Positions 33,916 through 43,520 of a stretch of DNA of 48,963 nt are shown here, piece after piece. Under the pieces are notes generated by a model, which saw nothing but the letters and a program-made list of their open reading frames with translations, had not been told where the DNA came from and made no database searches. This DNA comes from an uncultured Chloroflexota bacterium (GTDB lineage Bacteria > Chloroflexota > Limnocylindria > Limnocylindrales > CSP1-4), in assembly GCA_903822495.1 (NCBI GenBank), contig CAIJPD010000023.1, positions 1 to 48,963 of the forward strand, given 5' to 3'. The stretch's first letter is position 1. Each line of letters starts with the position of its first letter. The position numbers and the translations under genes are program-made.

Positions 33916-34422
33916 TTGAACGTCGGCGTCTTCGTGTTCCAGTGGCTCCACGTGATCTTCGCGATCTTCTGGTTCGGATCGTCGATGGCGATGAACTTCA
34001 TCTTCATCCCGGCGCTCAACCGCCTGCCGCTGGACAAGCAGCGCGAGATCGGCAGCCACCTGGGCGCGGTCGCCGAACGGGTCCTGAACGTCGTCGGGCC
34101 GGTCGTGATCGTGCTGGGGGTCATCCGGGGCACCGTCTTTGGGCCCATCCAGTCCCTCGACGCGCTGACGTCGACCTACGGCGTCACCTGGCTGATTGCC
34201 CTGATCGCGGCGCTTGCGACCTACCTGTGGGCCAAGGTCCAGATTGAGCCCGCACTGGCCCGCATGAACGCGATCCCCATCGACCAGGCGCTGGATGCCG
34301 ACGGCCGGCCCTCGCCCGCGATGCTCGCGGCGATCGGGGTGGTGAAGCGCAACGCCATGCTGGAGCTGCTGGGCTTCCTGGTGGTCTTCACCTGCATGAT
34401 GCTGCTGCGCTTCGGGTACTGA
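33916..34422 (+). CDS. membrane protein, CopD/DUF2269-like
   Basis: A 168-residue integral membrane protein with about four helices, beginning QWLHVIFAIFWFGSSMAMNF and ending FTCMMLLRFGY. The early His and Trp and the helix pattern suggest a CopD-like or DUF2269-like family, some of which handle copper or haem, but no ligand set can be assigned. TTG 33916 has GGAG about eight bases upstream. It diverges from the cupredoxin lipoprotein, consistent with a copper link (inference). Confidence 0.7.
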   Translation: MNVGVFVFQWLHVIFAIFWFGSSMAMNFIFIPALNRLPLDKQREIGSHLGAVAERVLNVVGPVVIVLGVIRGTVFGPIQSLDALTSTYGVTWLIALIAALATYLWAKVQIEPALARMNAIPIDQALDADGRPSPAMLAAIGVVKRNAMLELLGFLVVFTCMMLLRFGY

Positions 34423-34479
34423 TCGGGGACCCGCCGGCGTGACGGTGCGGGCCCCTGGGGCGCCGAGCCCGGACCCCGC

Positions 34480-35733
34480 CTATGTGACGGCGGCCCGTTC
34501 GCGGAAGCGCGGCGCGTCCCAGGCCCGCGCCTCCAGCACGTCGCGGAGCGCCTCCACCGCGTCCCAGGTGTCGGCGAAGCCCAGGTAGAGCGGGGTGAAC
34601 CCGAAGCGCAGGATGCGCGGCTCGCGGTAGTCGCCGATGACGCCGCGCTCCACCAGCGCCCGCATCACCGCGTAGCCCTCGGGGTGCTCCAGGCTCACCT
34701 GGCTGCCGCGCCGCGCGTGCTCGCGCGGCGTCACCAGCGTCAGCGGATGGCCGGCGCAGCGCTCCTCCACCAGCTGGATGAACAGGTCGGTCAGCGCCAG
34801 GGACTTGGCGCGCAGGGTGGCCATGTCGGTCCGCAGGAACGGATCCAGCCCGCACTCCACCAGCGCCAGCGAGACGATCGGCTGCGTCCCGGTCAGGAAG
34901 CGCCGGATCCCGGGCGCGCCACGGAATGCCGGCTCCATGGCGAATGGCGCGGCGTGGCCCCACCAGCCGGAGAGCGGCTGTGGCCGGTCCTGGAAGCGCG
35001 CCGGCACCCAGGCGAAGGCGGGCGCCCCCGGACCGGCGTTGAGGAACTTGTAGGTGCATCCCAGCGCGAAGTCCGCGTCGGCGCCCCGGACGTCCACGGG
35101 CACCGCCCCGGCCGAGTGAGCGAGGTCCCAGATGGCGAGCGCGCCGCGCTCGTGGGCGAGCGCCGTCAGGGACGGCATGTCCAGCAGCTCGCCGGTCCGG
35201 TAGTTGACCTGGGTGAGGAGGAGCACCGCCGTGTCCGCGCCCACCGCCTCGGCAATCTCGTCCGGGCTGTCCACCAGCCGCAGGGCGTAGCCGCCGCCCA
35301 GCTGGCGGAGCAGGCCCTCCACGATGTACAGGTCCGTCGGGAAGTTGCGCCGCTCCGAGACCACCACCCGGCGGGCCGGGTCGCGCTCCGCCTGGACGGC
35401 CAGGGCCACGGACAGGAGCTTGTACAGGTTGACGCTGATGTTGTCCGTGACGACGACCTCGCCCGGGCCCGCCCCGATGAGCGGCGCCAGCTTGTCACCC
35501 AGGCGGACCGAGAGCTCCCACCAGCCAGCGTCGTTCCAGCTCCGGATCAGGCCGCGGCCCCACTCCACCTCCACCACCTGGGCGGCCCGCGCCGCCGCCG
35601 CCCTTGGCCGCGCGCCCAGGGAGTTGCCGTCGAGGTAGACGATCCCTTCGGGGAGGGCGAACTCGTCGCGGAGGTGGCGGATGGGATCGCTCGCATCGAG
35701 CGCCACGCACGCGGATCGGGAAAGGGCCGGCAT
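34480..35733 (-). CDS. kynU: kynureninase
   Basis: A 417-residue PLP-dependent enzyme that converts kynurenine (or 3-hydroxykynurenine) to anthranilate (or 3-hydroxyanthranilate) and alanine. Typical features are YLDGNSLG near residue 34, [29 protein letters not shown], and the PLP lysine in [10 protein letters not shown] near residue 228, then [11 protein letters not shown] and a C-terminal [13 protein letters not shown] 35733 has AGGAG five bases upstream. No other genes of the pathway are nearby. Length is normal. Confidence 0.9.
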   Translation of the reverse strand: MPALSRSACVALDASDPIRHLRDEFALPEGIVYLDGNSLGARPRAAAARAAQVVEVEWGRGLIRSWNDAGWWELSVRLGDKLAPLIGAGPGEVVVTDNISVNLYKLLSVALAVQAERDPARRVVVSERRNFPTDLYIVEGLLRQLGGGYALRLVDSPDEIAEAVGADTAVLLLTQVNYRTGELLDMPSLTALAHERGALAIWDLAHSAGAVPVDVRGADADFALGCTYKFLNAGPGAPAFAWVPARFQDRPQPLSGWWGHAAPFAMEPAFRGAPGIRRFLTGTQPIVSLALVECGLDPFLRTDMATLRAKSLALTDLFIQLVEERCAGHPLTLVTPREHARRGSQVSLEHPEGYAVMRALVERGVIGDYREPRILRFGFTPLYLGFADTWDAVEALRDVLEARAWDAPRFRERAAVT

Positions 35734-35807
35734 CGGCGCTCCTGGCTGTGGCCGGGATTGGCTGGGGCGAGCTGATGGTAGGGGTTTGCCCGGGGGCTGC
35801 TCAACCC

Positions 35808-36509
35808 TCAGGGCGTGGTGTCGAGGAAGGTGAGGGTCCCCGTCGCCAGGATCGGGACCGCGCCGATCGCGGCCATGAGCACCGCGTACGTCACGTCCTT
35901 CGAGCTGCGGGTTGGCAGGCCGGACGGTGTGGCGCCGAGCGCGTAGATGACGACGGTGTACTCGTGCGTGCCCGAGCCCTGCGAGCAGGGCGAGGAGTAG
36001 GAGATAGCCGCCCCGTCCTTGTTGGCGCCCAGGAACCATGGCCCGGCCGCCGCCCCGCCGTGGGGGATCGACGTGACCGACGGCGGGATGCCCCACAGGA
36101 GCAGGTACGAGCTCACCCGCGTGGTATCGCCCGGGAATGGGTAGTGGTGCATCTCGATGGCCAGCGAGACGGCCCCGGCCGGGACCCCCGACCACGCGAG
36201 CGGGATGGAGGCCTCCACGCCGTTGATCCTGGGCTCGCATCGGTAGGTGGTCAGCAGTCGCCCAGCCTGGACGGCCGGGCTCGACAGCGTGATGGTCGCG
36301 GGGCCGGTCGCGAGCGTCGCCGCCACCGAGCCGGAGCCGGGCGGCGTCGTGGCCGGGGGCCCCGATGGCGCCACAGCCGCGGTCCGCCCGGCCGACGATG
36401 CCACGGCCGTCGACCCTGGCTGGCTCGGTGACGAACCCGAACAGCCGCCGCCGGCCCCCAGGAGGAGGAGGCCGGCGAGCAGCAGACGGGAGACGGTTCG
36501 CGCGCCCAT
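35808..36509 (-). CDS. YbhB/YbcL-type PEBP lipoprotein
   Basis: A 233-residue lipoprotein with lipobox near residue 23 (LLGAGGGCS), a Ser/Thr/Pro linker and a phosphatidylethanolamine-binding-protein-like domain ([13 protein letters not shown], then [20 protein letters not shown] and [17 protein letters not shown], with an [11 protein letters not shown] strand). Bacterial members are of unclear function. ATG 36509 lies five bases after the stop of the 451-residue lipoprotein gene, indicating an operon. Confidence 0.85.
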   Translation of the reverse strand: MGARTVSRLLLAGLLLLGAGGGCSGSSPSQPGSTAVASSAGRTAAVAPSGPPATTPPGSGSVAATLATGPATITLSSPAVQAGRLLTTYRCEPRINGVEASIPLAWSGVPAGAVSLAIEMHHYPFPGDTTRVSSYLLLWGIPPSVTSIPHGGAAAGPWFLGANKDGAAISYSSPCSQGSGTHEYTVVIYALGATPSGLPTRSSKDVTYAVLMAAIGAVPILATGTLTFLDTTP

Positions 36510-36514
36510 GGGAC

Positions 36515-37870
36515 CTACTTGAAGAGGAAGTCCGTGTTGGGGATGGCCGGCATCGGGACCGGCTGCGAGTAGAGGTAGGCGCCGGTGGGGAGCGCCAGCG
36601 TTCCCAGCAGCTGCGTTCGAAGCGCGGCGAGCGCCGTCTTCTGCGCCGCCGTCAGGCTGCGGCCCACGGCCGCGAAGGCGACCGCGTAGTCGTAGACGAT
36701 CTTGCCGTCCGATTCGCCGTAGGTCGTCATGAGCGACGCAACGGTGGCCGCGTCCGGGGATGCGCCCGTGAGCAGCTTCCGCAGCTCCACCGAGACGGCC
36801 CGCCGCGTCTCCACGATGGTCGCCATGGTGGTCTTCTGTGCCGGCACCAGGGCGCTGACCTTGGCGGCCTGCGTGGCGTCGAGCGTCGACAGCAGGGCCG
36901 CTCCCAGGTCGCCCGTGATCGCGGTGCCGATGTTGTAGCCAGGGTTGCCCACCGCGGGTGCGTCCTTCAGGTAGAACGAGCCAAAGTACGTGCCGTGCCG
37001 TTCCGGGCAGAAGTACGTGTCTGCCTCGACCCCACCGGCGTACCAGCTGAACAGGTCCCCGGCGTAGGTCATGACATTCTCCTTGACGTCCCGCGTGAGG
37101 CTGGTGACGTCGGCGGGCTCCGCCGAGACGGGCCACGTCGTCATGCCCTTGCCCACCATCGCGTCAAGCGCCGCCTTCTGGGTGGAGGTCAGGCCGGCGA
37201 GGATGGGCCCCATGACCTTGGCGCGCTCCAGGCTGATCTGCCCGTCGAGCGCGTAGAGCGAGGCCGAGAACGCCTTGACCGCCGTCTCGCTGAGCCCGGT
37301 GGTACCGGTCGGGAGGTCGCCCTCCAGGAGCCGCCGGAACGCCTTCATCAGCACGAACCGCTTGTAGCCGTAGTCCTGGATCGAGGTGACCTGGGCCTTC
37401 GCCAGCGTGATCAGCTGCTGGCGCTGCGCCGTCGTCAGGATGGCCAGCATGTCGATCGAGGCCCGGGTCAGGAAGTCCGTGTTGTGGCCCTGCTCGCTGG
37501 GGTCGTTGTCGCGGAGGTACTGGAAGCCCCAGAAGTCGGCCACCTTGCCGGGCGGGAAGAACGAATCGGCGCCCAGGCTGCCGGTCAGGAAGCCCAGGAC
37601 GTCGAAGGCGATCGTGTTCTCCTGGGCCCGATCCGAGATGGCCTGCTCGATGGTGTACTGGGGCCCGCTGCCGGGCTGCTGGGGCCCGCCGGGACCAGGC
37701 GACCCGGCGGGGGCGCGCGACCCGGCAGGGGCGGGGGTGGCCGCTCCCGGGGCGGCGCTGCCGCCAGGCGCGCCGGGTGATGCAGACGGCAGCGGAGTGC
37801 CGGCGCAGCCGGCGAGGATGGTGATCATCAGCCCGGCCCGGAGCAGGACCGACAGGTTCGTGCGCTCCAT
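36515..37870 (-). CDS. internally duplicated lipoprotein with LTxxQ-like motifs, function unknown
   Basis: A 451-residue lipoprotein (lipobox near residue 22: LAGCAG). After a long Gly/Pro/Ala linker come two similar halves: each begins with an ADSFFP or ADTYFC segment, continues into [16 protein letters not shown] and holds one or two LTxxQ-type helices. Four such motifs are visible: [27 protein letters not shown] and LTAAQKTAL. The second half has a Cys where the first has Phe-Pro. The motif is reminiscent of Spy/CpxP-type periplasmic chaperones, but I make no firm claim. It is tightly linked to the PEBP lipoprotein gene. Confidence 0.7.
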   Translation of the reverse strand: MERTNLSVLLRAGLMITILAGCAGTPLPSASPGAPGGSAAPGAATPAPAGSRAPAGSPGPGGPQQPGSGPQYTIEQAISDRAQENTIAFDVLGFLTGSLGADSFFPPGKVADFWGFQYLRDNDPSEQGHNTDFLTRASIDMLAILTTAQRQQLITLAKAQVTSIQDYGYKRFVLMKAFRRLLEGDLPTGTTGLSETAVKAFSASLYALDGQISLERAKVMGPILAGLTSTQKAALDAMVGKGMTTWPVSAEPADVTSLTRDVKENVMTYAGDLFSWYAGGVEADTYFCPERHGTYFGSFYLKDAPAVGNPGYNIGTAITGDLGAALLSTLDATQAAKVSALVPAQKTTMATIVETRRAVSVELRKLLTGASPDAATVASLMTTYGESDGKIVYDYAVAFAAVGRSLTAAQKTALAALRTQLLGTLALPTGAYLYSQPVPMPAIPNTDFLFK

Positions 37871-38010
37871 GTCCGTGTCTCCCGTGTCGCGATCATCCGG
37901 ACGCAGGTCTCACGATGGGGTGCCGGGGTTACCGCGCGGTGGCTCGCCGGTTACAGGAGGACCGGCGAGCGTGGTGCCCCGCCTGCTGCCTGCCGCGTCC
38001 CGCGGCGCGG

Positions 38011-39558
38011 TCAGATGGTGTAGCTGATGTCGACGGCGCCGTTGCGGCGGCCCGTCCGCTCGTCCGCCGGCAGGTAGGCGCGGACGTAGTCCACCCGGAC
38101 CGTTGCCGGCGAGACCGTGATGCGCAGGTGGCCGGAGCTGCCGCGAACGTCGCCCGACGTGTAGCCGTAGTCCGCGGCCATCTGCGTGTTGTCGTAGCGC
38201 GCCATGCTGGGCTGCGGGCACTCCTGGTAGGTGATGCCGTCCAGCTGCTGGCGCACGTAGACGTGGTCATGGCCATGGAAGACCGCGCGGACGCCGTTGT
38301 CCACCAGCAGGCGGTGGATCGGGGCGCCCCAGCCTGGTCGCCGGGCGTCGAAGGCCCACGTCCCGTCCGGGTCGCGGCCACCCCACTCGTAGAGCTGGGC
38401 CGCATCGATCCCGCCGCGGCCGTCCTTGTCGCGGCCGCCCACCAGCTGGTGGGTGAAGATCAGCTTGTGCTTCGCCCGGCTGGCCTCCAGCGTCCGGCGC
38501 AGCCAGCGGTGTTGCTCGAGTCCCAGCGTCCAGCCCCAGCAGGCACCGGCCACGGTGCCCGGCTTGGGTCGCGTGTACCAGTACGGGTCCAGCGCGACCA
38601 GGAGCGCGTCGCCCCACGTGAACGCGTAGTACCCGTCACGAACCCCGACCAGCGGCTCAACGGCGCTGCTGCCGGAGTAGAAGCCGCCGGGCACCGGGTT
38701 GGGGTAGTGGCGCCGCCGCGTGGCGGTGCACCAGGTCGCCAGGTTGCGCTCAGTGCCGTCCAGCAGCCAGCCCAGCTCTCCCTCGTGGTTGCCGTTGACC
38801 AGGAAGAGCGGTGCGTCGCCGCCGACCACGGCGAGGTGGGGCCGCATGTCGACGTAGGTGCCGACCACGTCGTCCAGGGTCCTGGCCTGCAGCTTCTCGG
38901 TCATGAAGGTGTCGCCCAGGTTCACGTGGAAGTCGGGCCGGTCGGCGGCCGCGTTCGCGTAGGCGATCTCCAGCAGGGCCGAGCTGGTGTTCGGGTCGCC
39001 GTTGTGCGGGTCGGAATCCAGGGTGAACGTGAACGTGCTGCCCGCCGGCCGCTGGGTGACGAAGGATCGTTCGAGGCCGGCCCCGTTGCCGTCGCGGACG
39101 CGCCAGTAGCAGCGCCTGTCGGGCGCCAGCCCCGTGATCTCGATCTGGACGGGCACCCCAGCGGAGGCGCGGATGGGCGTGGTCTGCGTGGTATAGGCGC
39201 CCGGCGCCGTCCCGTGCTCCACCAGCACGTCGCCGTCGTGGGCGGGCAGGAGGCTGACCGTGGCGGACCGATCGGTGGGGCGGCCCACGATCTCCAGGAA
39301 CGTCGAACGAGGCGTAGTCGCGTCGGCACTGCCCGAAGGCGCCGGGCCGGCCGGCGTGGCGCTGCGGCCGGGCGTGCCCGTTGCCGGGGTGGTGCCGGCC
39401 GGACCGCGGGAGCCGGGCGAGCCGCTGGGGCCGAGACCGCACGCGGCCAGCACGGCGCCGCACCCCGCCAGCACGGCGCCGCGCAGCAGGTCGCGCCGCG
39501 AGATCCTGGCCGGGTGGCGCGGGTCGCGGCTGGCGGGCGGAGCGCCCCGGGTCTCCAC
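38011..39558 (-). CDS. Tat-exported metallophosphoesterase, copy 1
   Basis: A 515-residue calcineurin-like phosphoesterase with a Tat signal (ISRRDLLRG) that merges into a lipobox (AVLAACG). A purple-acid-phosphatase-like N-terminal domain (about residues 95-185, fibronectin-type) precedes the catalytic domain: LDSDPHNGD, VNLGDTF, NGNHEGE, FTHQL and GHDHVYVRQ. These provide the usual two-metal site. GTG 39558 directly abuts the previous gene's stop. It is clearly a paralogue of the gene upstream. The substrate, probably a phosphomonoester or phosphodiester, is unknown. Confidence 0.87.
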   Translation of the reverse strand: METRGAPPASRDPRHPARISRRDLLRGAVLAGCGAVLAACGLGPSGSPGSRGPAGTTPATGTPGRSATPAGPAPSGSADATTPRSTFLEIVGRPTDRSATVSLLPAHDGDVLVEHGTAPGAYTTQTTPIRASAGVPVQIEITGLAPDRRCYWRVRDGNGAGLERSFVTQRPAGSTFTFTLDSDPHNGDPNTSSALLEIAYANAAADRPDFHVNLGDTFMTEKLQARTLDDVVGTYVDMRPHLAVVGGDAPLFLVNGNHEGELGWLLDGTERNLATWCTATRRRHYPNPVPGGFYSGSSAVEPLVGVRDGYYAFTWGDALLVALDPYWYTRPKPGTVAGACWGWTLGLEQHRWLRRTLEASRAKHKLIFTHQLVGGRDKDGRGGIDAAQLYEWGGRDPDGTWAFDARRPGWGAPIHRLLVDNGVRAVFHGHDHVYVRQQLDGITYQECPQPSMARYDNTQMAADYGYTSGDVRGSSGHLRITVSPATVRVDYVRAYLPADERTGRRNGAVDISYTI

Positions 39559-41037
39559 CTAGCGGACCGTGTAGGTCGCCGCGACCTCGTCGGGCCGGTC
39601 CAGCCAGGAGCGGACGTACTCGACCGTCACGCCGTCGGGCGCCACCCGCACCCGGAGGCGACCGCTGCCCGGCAGCTTGTCGCCGGTTCGATAGGCGTCC
39701 TCGTTGAACCACGAGTACGTGGAGTCGCCCGGGACCGGGAGGCTCTGGTAGACGACGCCGTCCAGCTCCTGCCGCACGTAGATGTGGTCGTGGCCCTGGA
39801 AGAAGATGGTCACCCCGGTGTCCACGAAGACCCGGTGGATCGTCTTGTCCCAGCCCGGGCGCCGGGCCGCCAGGTTCTTCGCGTCGCCCCACTCGAAGCC
39901 GTTCGCCAGCTCGATCCCGCCCCGCCCGGTCCCCAGGACGTGGTGGGCGAACACGAACTTGTGCTTCGCGCGGCTGGACTCCAGCGTCCGCCGGAGCCAG
40001 CGGTACTGTGCCTCGCCCAGGGTGATGTCCCACGCGTCCCGCTGCGGCTTCTGCGGGCGGCCCGCCGCGAACGGGTTGTCCACGACGGCGTCGGAGTGCC
40101 AGTAGAAGTCGATCACCGCGAAGAGGGCGTCGCCCCACGTGAAGGCGAAGTAGTCGCGCAGCGGGCCGATGGAGGGCACGGCCTCCTCGTCGCCGGAGTA
40201 GAACCCATCGGGCGCGGGCTGCGGGTAGTTGGTGTTGCGGGCCGTCTGCGCCCAGACCGCCACGTTGTTGGGGGTGCCGTCCAGGTTGACCAGCGCGGCC
40301 TGCTCGTGGTTGCCGTTGACCAGGAAGAGGGGCGCCCCCACGGCGCCCAGCCAGTGGCGCTGGGTGACGTACAGGTCCCGGACCGTGGCCAGGTTCACCG
40401 CCTTGAGCTGATCGACGCTGAAGTCGTCGCCGATCGCCAGGTAGAAGTCCGGGGCGTCGAGAGCGGCGCCGCGCAGCGTGCGCGCGTACAGGTCCGCATC
40501 GAACATCTTGCCGACGCGCTCCGGGTGCGAGTCGCCCTGGACCTCGAACAGGAAGGTGGACCCGGCCGTGCGTTGCGTCACGAAGGCATGCTCCGGGCCG
40601 GTGGTGGCGCCGTCGCGGACCCGCCACCAGTAGCGCGTGTTGGGGGCCAGGCCGTCGATCAGGATCTCCGCCGGGATGCCGGCGGCGGCGTTCCTCGCCG
40701 CGGTCCGGGCCGTGTACGCCCCGGGCGCCGTGCCGTACTCCACGACGATGTCGCCCGCCTTGGCGGGGAGCACATTGGCGGTGATCGACCGGTCGGTGGG
40801 GCGGCCCAGGACCTCCAGGAATGCCGCACTGGGGGCGTTCGCGGCGCCGGGAGCCGGTGTCGCCGCAGGGGCGCCGGACGAGATCGGCGTGCCACCGGCC
40901 GGCGGCGAGCCCCCGACCGGGGCCGGGCCGGATGGCCGGGGCGTCTCGGAGCGGCCCAGCCCGCACGCGCCCAGCACCACGCTCACCGCGCCGAGCAGCC
41001 CCGCCTGCAGCAGCTGGCGTCGGGAGAGTGTGGCCAC
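39559..41037 (-). CDS. Tat-exported metallophosphoesterase, copy 2
   Basis: A 492-residue paralogue of the next gene with a Tat signal (LSRRQLLQAG) followed by a lipobox (VVLGACG), the same fibronectin-like domain, and the catalytic motifs VQGDSHPE, IGDDFSV, NGNHEQA, FAHHVLG and GHDHIYVRQ. It is the first gene of the pair, and its TAG is immediately followed by the next gene's GTG. Both were likely made by tandem duplication, but protein sequences are well diverged, so the copies may have different substrates. Confidence 0.87.
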   Translation of the reverse strand: MATLSRRQLLQAGLLGAVSVVLGACGLGRSETPRPSGPAPVGGSPPAGGTPISSGAPAATPAPGAANAPSAAFLEVLGRPTDRSITANVLPAKAGDIVVEYGTAPGAYTARTAARNAAAGIPAEILIDGLAPNTRYWWRVRDGATTGPEHAFVTQRTAGSTFLFEVQGDSHPERVGKMFDADLYARTLRGAALDAPDFYLAIGDDFSVDQLKAVNLATVRDLYVTQRHWLGAVGAPLFLVNGNHEQAALVNLDGTPNNVAVWAQTARNTNYPQPAPDGFYSGDEEAVPSIGPLRDYFAFTWGDALFAVIDFYWHSDAVVDNPFAAGRPQKPQRDAWDITLGEAQYRWLRRTLESSRAKHKFVFAHHVLGTGRGGIELANGFEWGDAKNLAARRPGWDKTIHRVFVDTGVTIFFQGHDHIYVRQELDGVVYQSLPVPGDSTYSWFNEDAYRTGDKLPGSGRLRVRVAPDGVTVEYVRSWLDRPDEVAATYTVR

Positions 41038-41268
41038 GCAACCTCCTCGCTGTGATTGGCTGCCCCGGGCGAGCGCCCGCGCGGGCTGCTGTCGGCAGCA
41101 TGGTCACACGACGTTACTCCCGCATTCCGCCGAGGTTTCGATCCCGTAGCCGGGGTGGAACCGCGTGGCAACCGGTCGCGCTCAGCCTGTGACCATGCAC
41201 CTGCCCAGGATCCCCCGCGGGCCCGCCGTCGAGGCATCGGCGCCTCCCGCTGTCCCGGGCTCGGCTGC

Positions 41269-41274
41269 TACTGT
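41269..41274 (+). promoter_or_regulatory. probable -10 box (TACTGT) of the two-component operon
   Basis: TACTGT fits TAnnnT and ends seven bases before GTG 41282. No Shine-Dalgarno sequence is present, consistent with a leaderless transcript. No -35 match is evident in the GC-rich sequence upstream. Confidence 0.35.
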
Positions 41275-41281
41275 CCGTGGC

Positions 41282-41983
41282 GTGAATGCCGATGTCCGGA
41301 TCCTGGTCATCGAGGATGACCCCGCCGTCGCCGAGGCGCTGGTCGAGGGGATCGGGAGCGATGGCTATCGCGTCCACCGAGAGGCCACGGCGGCCGGGGG
41401 CATGCGCGCCGCGCGGACCCAGCACCCGCAGCTGATCGTCCTGGATGTCCGCCTGCCCGATGGCTCCGGCTACGACGTCTGCCGCGAGCTCCGCCGGGCC
41501 GGGCTGCACCAGCCCATCCTGATGCTGACGGTCCAGGGCGACGAGGTGGACCAGGTGCTCGGCCTGGAGGCCGGCGCGGACGACTACATCCTCAAGCCCT
41601 ACCGCCTGCGGGAGCTGCTCGCTCGCATCCGTGCCCAGCTGCGACGGGCCTACGGTGATCTCGCGACGGGCGCGGCGGATCTCCTGTACGCGGGCGACCT
41701 CGTCATCGATCGCGGCGCCGCGCGGGTCACCCGCGAGGGTCGCGCCATCGAGCTCACGCCGACCGAGCTCCGGCTCCTGGTGTACCTGGCCCAGCATCCC
41801 GGCCAGGTGCTGAGCAGGGATCAGCTGCTCGAGCACGTCTGGGGCTATGGCGCCGACCTGATCGACGAGAAGACCGTCAACGTCCACGTCCGCCGTCTCA
41901 GGACCAAGATCGAGGCGGACCCCGACAACCCCACCATCGTGCAGACCGTCACGGGGCTCGGCTACCGGCTGGGCGGCGGATGA
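41282..41983 (+). CDS. OmpR-family response regulator
   Basis: A 233-residue response regulator: receiver domain with acidic pair Glu11/Asp12/Asp13 and phosphoacceptor Asp55 (LIVLDVRLPDG), the conserved Thr and Lys region (MLTVQGDE, ILKPYR), and a winged-helix output domain (LTPTELRLLVYLAQHPGQVL, GYRLGGG end). GTG 41282 is preferred over upstream in-frame codons because the receiver begins there. It is coupled to the sensor kinase by an ATGA overlap. Confidence 0.93.
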   Translation: MNADVRILVIEDDPAVAEALVEGIGSDGYRVHREATAAGGMRAARTQHPQLIVLDVRLPDGSGYDVCRELRRAGLHQPILMLTVQGDEVDQVLGLEAGADDYILKPYRLRELLARIRAQLRRAYGDLATGAADLLYAGDLVIDRGAARVTREGRAIELTPTELRLLVYLAQHPGQVLSRDQLLEHVWGYGADLIDEKTVNVHVRRLRTKIEADPDNPTIVQTVTGLGYRLGGG

Positions 41984-43443
41984 CGTCGCGGGCCCCCGCA
42001 TCGGAGCCGCCCCGGCCTCCAGCGTCGGGGCGACCGCGGCCCCTGGCATCGGGCCCGTCGCTGCGTCGGCGGCTCTCGGTCAGCTTCGCGGCCATCACCG
42101 TCCTGGGGGCGCTGGTCATCGGGCTCGTCCTGCTCCCCATCCTGGCGAGCCACTACGCGACGGCGGAGCGGACCTACCTTGAGGGCGCCGCCGAGCGCGC
42201 CGTCCGGGACCTGAGCACGGTGAGCTGGAAGGACCGTCCGCTCCTGGAGGCGGCCGCCCAGCAGCTGGCGGTCCTTGCCCAGGCGCGAGTTCGCATCATC
42301 GACGCGGGTGGCGCGGTCCTCGCCGACGTGCGTGCCCCGGCCGCCGTGGAGCCGCCGCCTGCCGCCCAGCCCCTTCCCAACCCGCTGGGCGTCAGCCTGC
42401 TCGGCGACAGCCCCAGCCCGGCGTCGCTGCCGCGCTCCGGCCAGACGGTGTCGCGGCCCGTCAACAAGCCGGACAAGGTTGGCGGCACCCTCCTCGGGAC
42501 GGTCGAGCTCTCGGAGGCACCCGCGTATGAGCAGGTGGCGCTCCTGAATGTCGCCGTCGCGTGGGGGCTGGCCAGCCTGCTCGGGGTCCTGGTAGCGGCG
42601 ATTGCCGGCGCGCTGCTCAGCGCGCGCATCACGCGCCCGCTCGTCCTTCTGACGGGCGCCACCGACCGGATGGCCGGCGGCGATCTGTCCGTCCGGGCGG
42701 CCGTGGAAGGGAACGATGAGCTGGGCCGGCTGGGGGCCTCGTTCAACGCGATGGCGGCGCGGGTCGAGGAGACCGTCAGCTCGCTCCGTCGCTTCGTGGC
42801 AGACGCGGCCCACGAGATCGGGACCCCGCTGACGGCGCTCCAGGCGGACCTGGATCTCGCCGAGGCGCACGCGAAGACGCCCGACGAGCGACGCCTCCTG
42901 GCGCGTGCCACCACCCAGGCAGAGCGCCTGGCCGGCCTGACCGCCGACCTGCTCCGACTCTCCCGGCTGGAGGGCGGCGAGGGTTCCGCGGCGACCGAGC
43001 GCCTGGACCTTGGCGCGCTGCTGGCCCAGGTTGTCGACGCCTTTGCCTCGCGCGCCGCGCAGGCCGGCCTGGATCTCCAGGCCGAGCTCCCGCCAGGGCG
43101 GATCACGGTGCTGGCCAACGCGGAGCGGCTCCGGACGCTGGCCGGCTATCTCGTGGACAACGCGATCAAGTTCACGCCCGCCGGTGGGCGCGTCACGGTC
43201 GGGCTTGCCTCGGCGGGCGACAGCGCCCGAGTCTGGGTCGCGGACACCGGGATTGGCATTCCGGCCGACGAGCTCCCGAACCTCTTCGAGCGCTTCCGCC
43301 GCGGCCGTGCGGCCAGCACCTACCCCGGAAGCGGGCTGGGCCTGGCGATCGTGCGCGCAACGGCGGAGCTGTACGGCGGTCGGGTCACCGCGGCCAGCGG
43401 GGCGGGCGGCTCGCGATTCGAGGTCATCCTCCCGCTTGCCTGA
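41980..43443 (+). CDS. sensor histidine kinase
   Basis: A 487-residue membrane kinase: Pro-rich N-terminus, membrane segment near residues 38-58, a periplasmic sensory loop, a second membrane segment near residues 185-205, a HAMP domain, a HisKA domain with His278 in FVADAAHEIGTPLTAL (HELRTP in most kinases), and a HATPase domain with the N box YLVDNAIKF, G1 box VADTGIGIP and G2 box GSGLGLAIV. ATG 41980 overlaps the response-regulator stop by four bases. The signal is unknown. Confidence 0.93.
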   Translation: MTSRAPASEPPRPPASGRPRPLASGPSLRRRLSVSFAAITVLGALVIGLVLLPILASHYATAERTYLEGAAERAVRDLSTVSWKDRPLLEAAAQQLAVLAQARVRIIDAGGAVLADVRAPAAVEPPPAAQPLPNPLGVSLLGDSPSPASLPRSGQTVSRPVNKPDKVGGTLLGTVELSEAPAYEQVALLNVAVAWGLASLLGVLVAAIAGALLSARITRPLVLLTGATDRMAGGDLSVRAAVEGNDELGRLGASFNAMAARVEETVSSLRRFVADAAHEIGTPLTALQADLDLAEAHAKTPDERRLLARATTQAERLAGLTADLLRLSRLEGGEGSAATERLDLGALLAQVVDAFASRAAQAGLDLQAELPPGRITVLANAERLRTLAGYLVDNAIKFTPAGGRVTVGLASAGDSARVWVADTGIGIPADELPNLFERFRRGRAASTYPGSGLGLAIVRATAELYGGRVTAASGAGGSRFEVILPLA

Positions 43444-43452
43444 TCCGGCGGC

Positions 43453-43475
43453 CCGGCGGCCCGACTTGCCGCCGG
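43453..43475. terminator. hairpin after the two-component operon
   Basis: CCGGCGGC (43453-43460) and GCCGCCGG (43468-43475) form a perfect 8-bp stem with a 7-nt loop, nine bases after the kinase stop. It lies between convergent genes and could serve both strands. No T-tract is seen. Confidence 0.5.
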
Positions 43476-43520
43476 CCCGGCCGCCGCGGTCCGCCGCGCC
43501 GTCGCCGGTCCCGCCGGCGC

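Noticed and set aside
37915..41055. A 1046-codon plus-strand open frame opposite the two phosphoesterases
   Set aside because: Both phosphoesterase genes on the minus strand carry complete motifs; the long frame is antisense in high-GC DNA and has no signal or domain.
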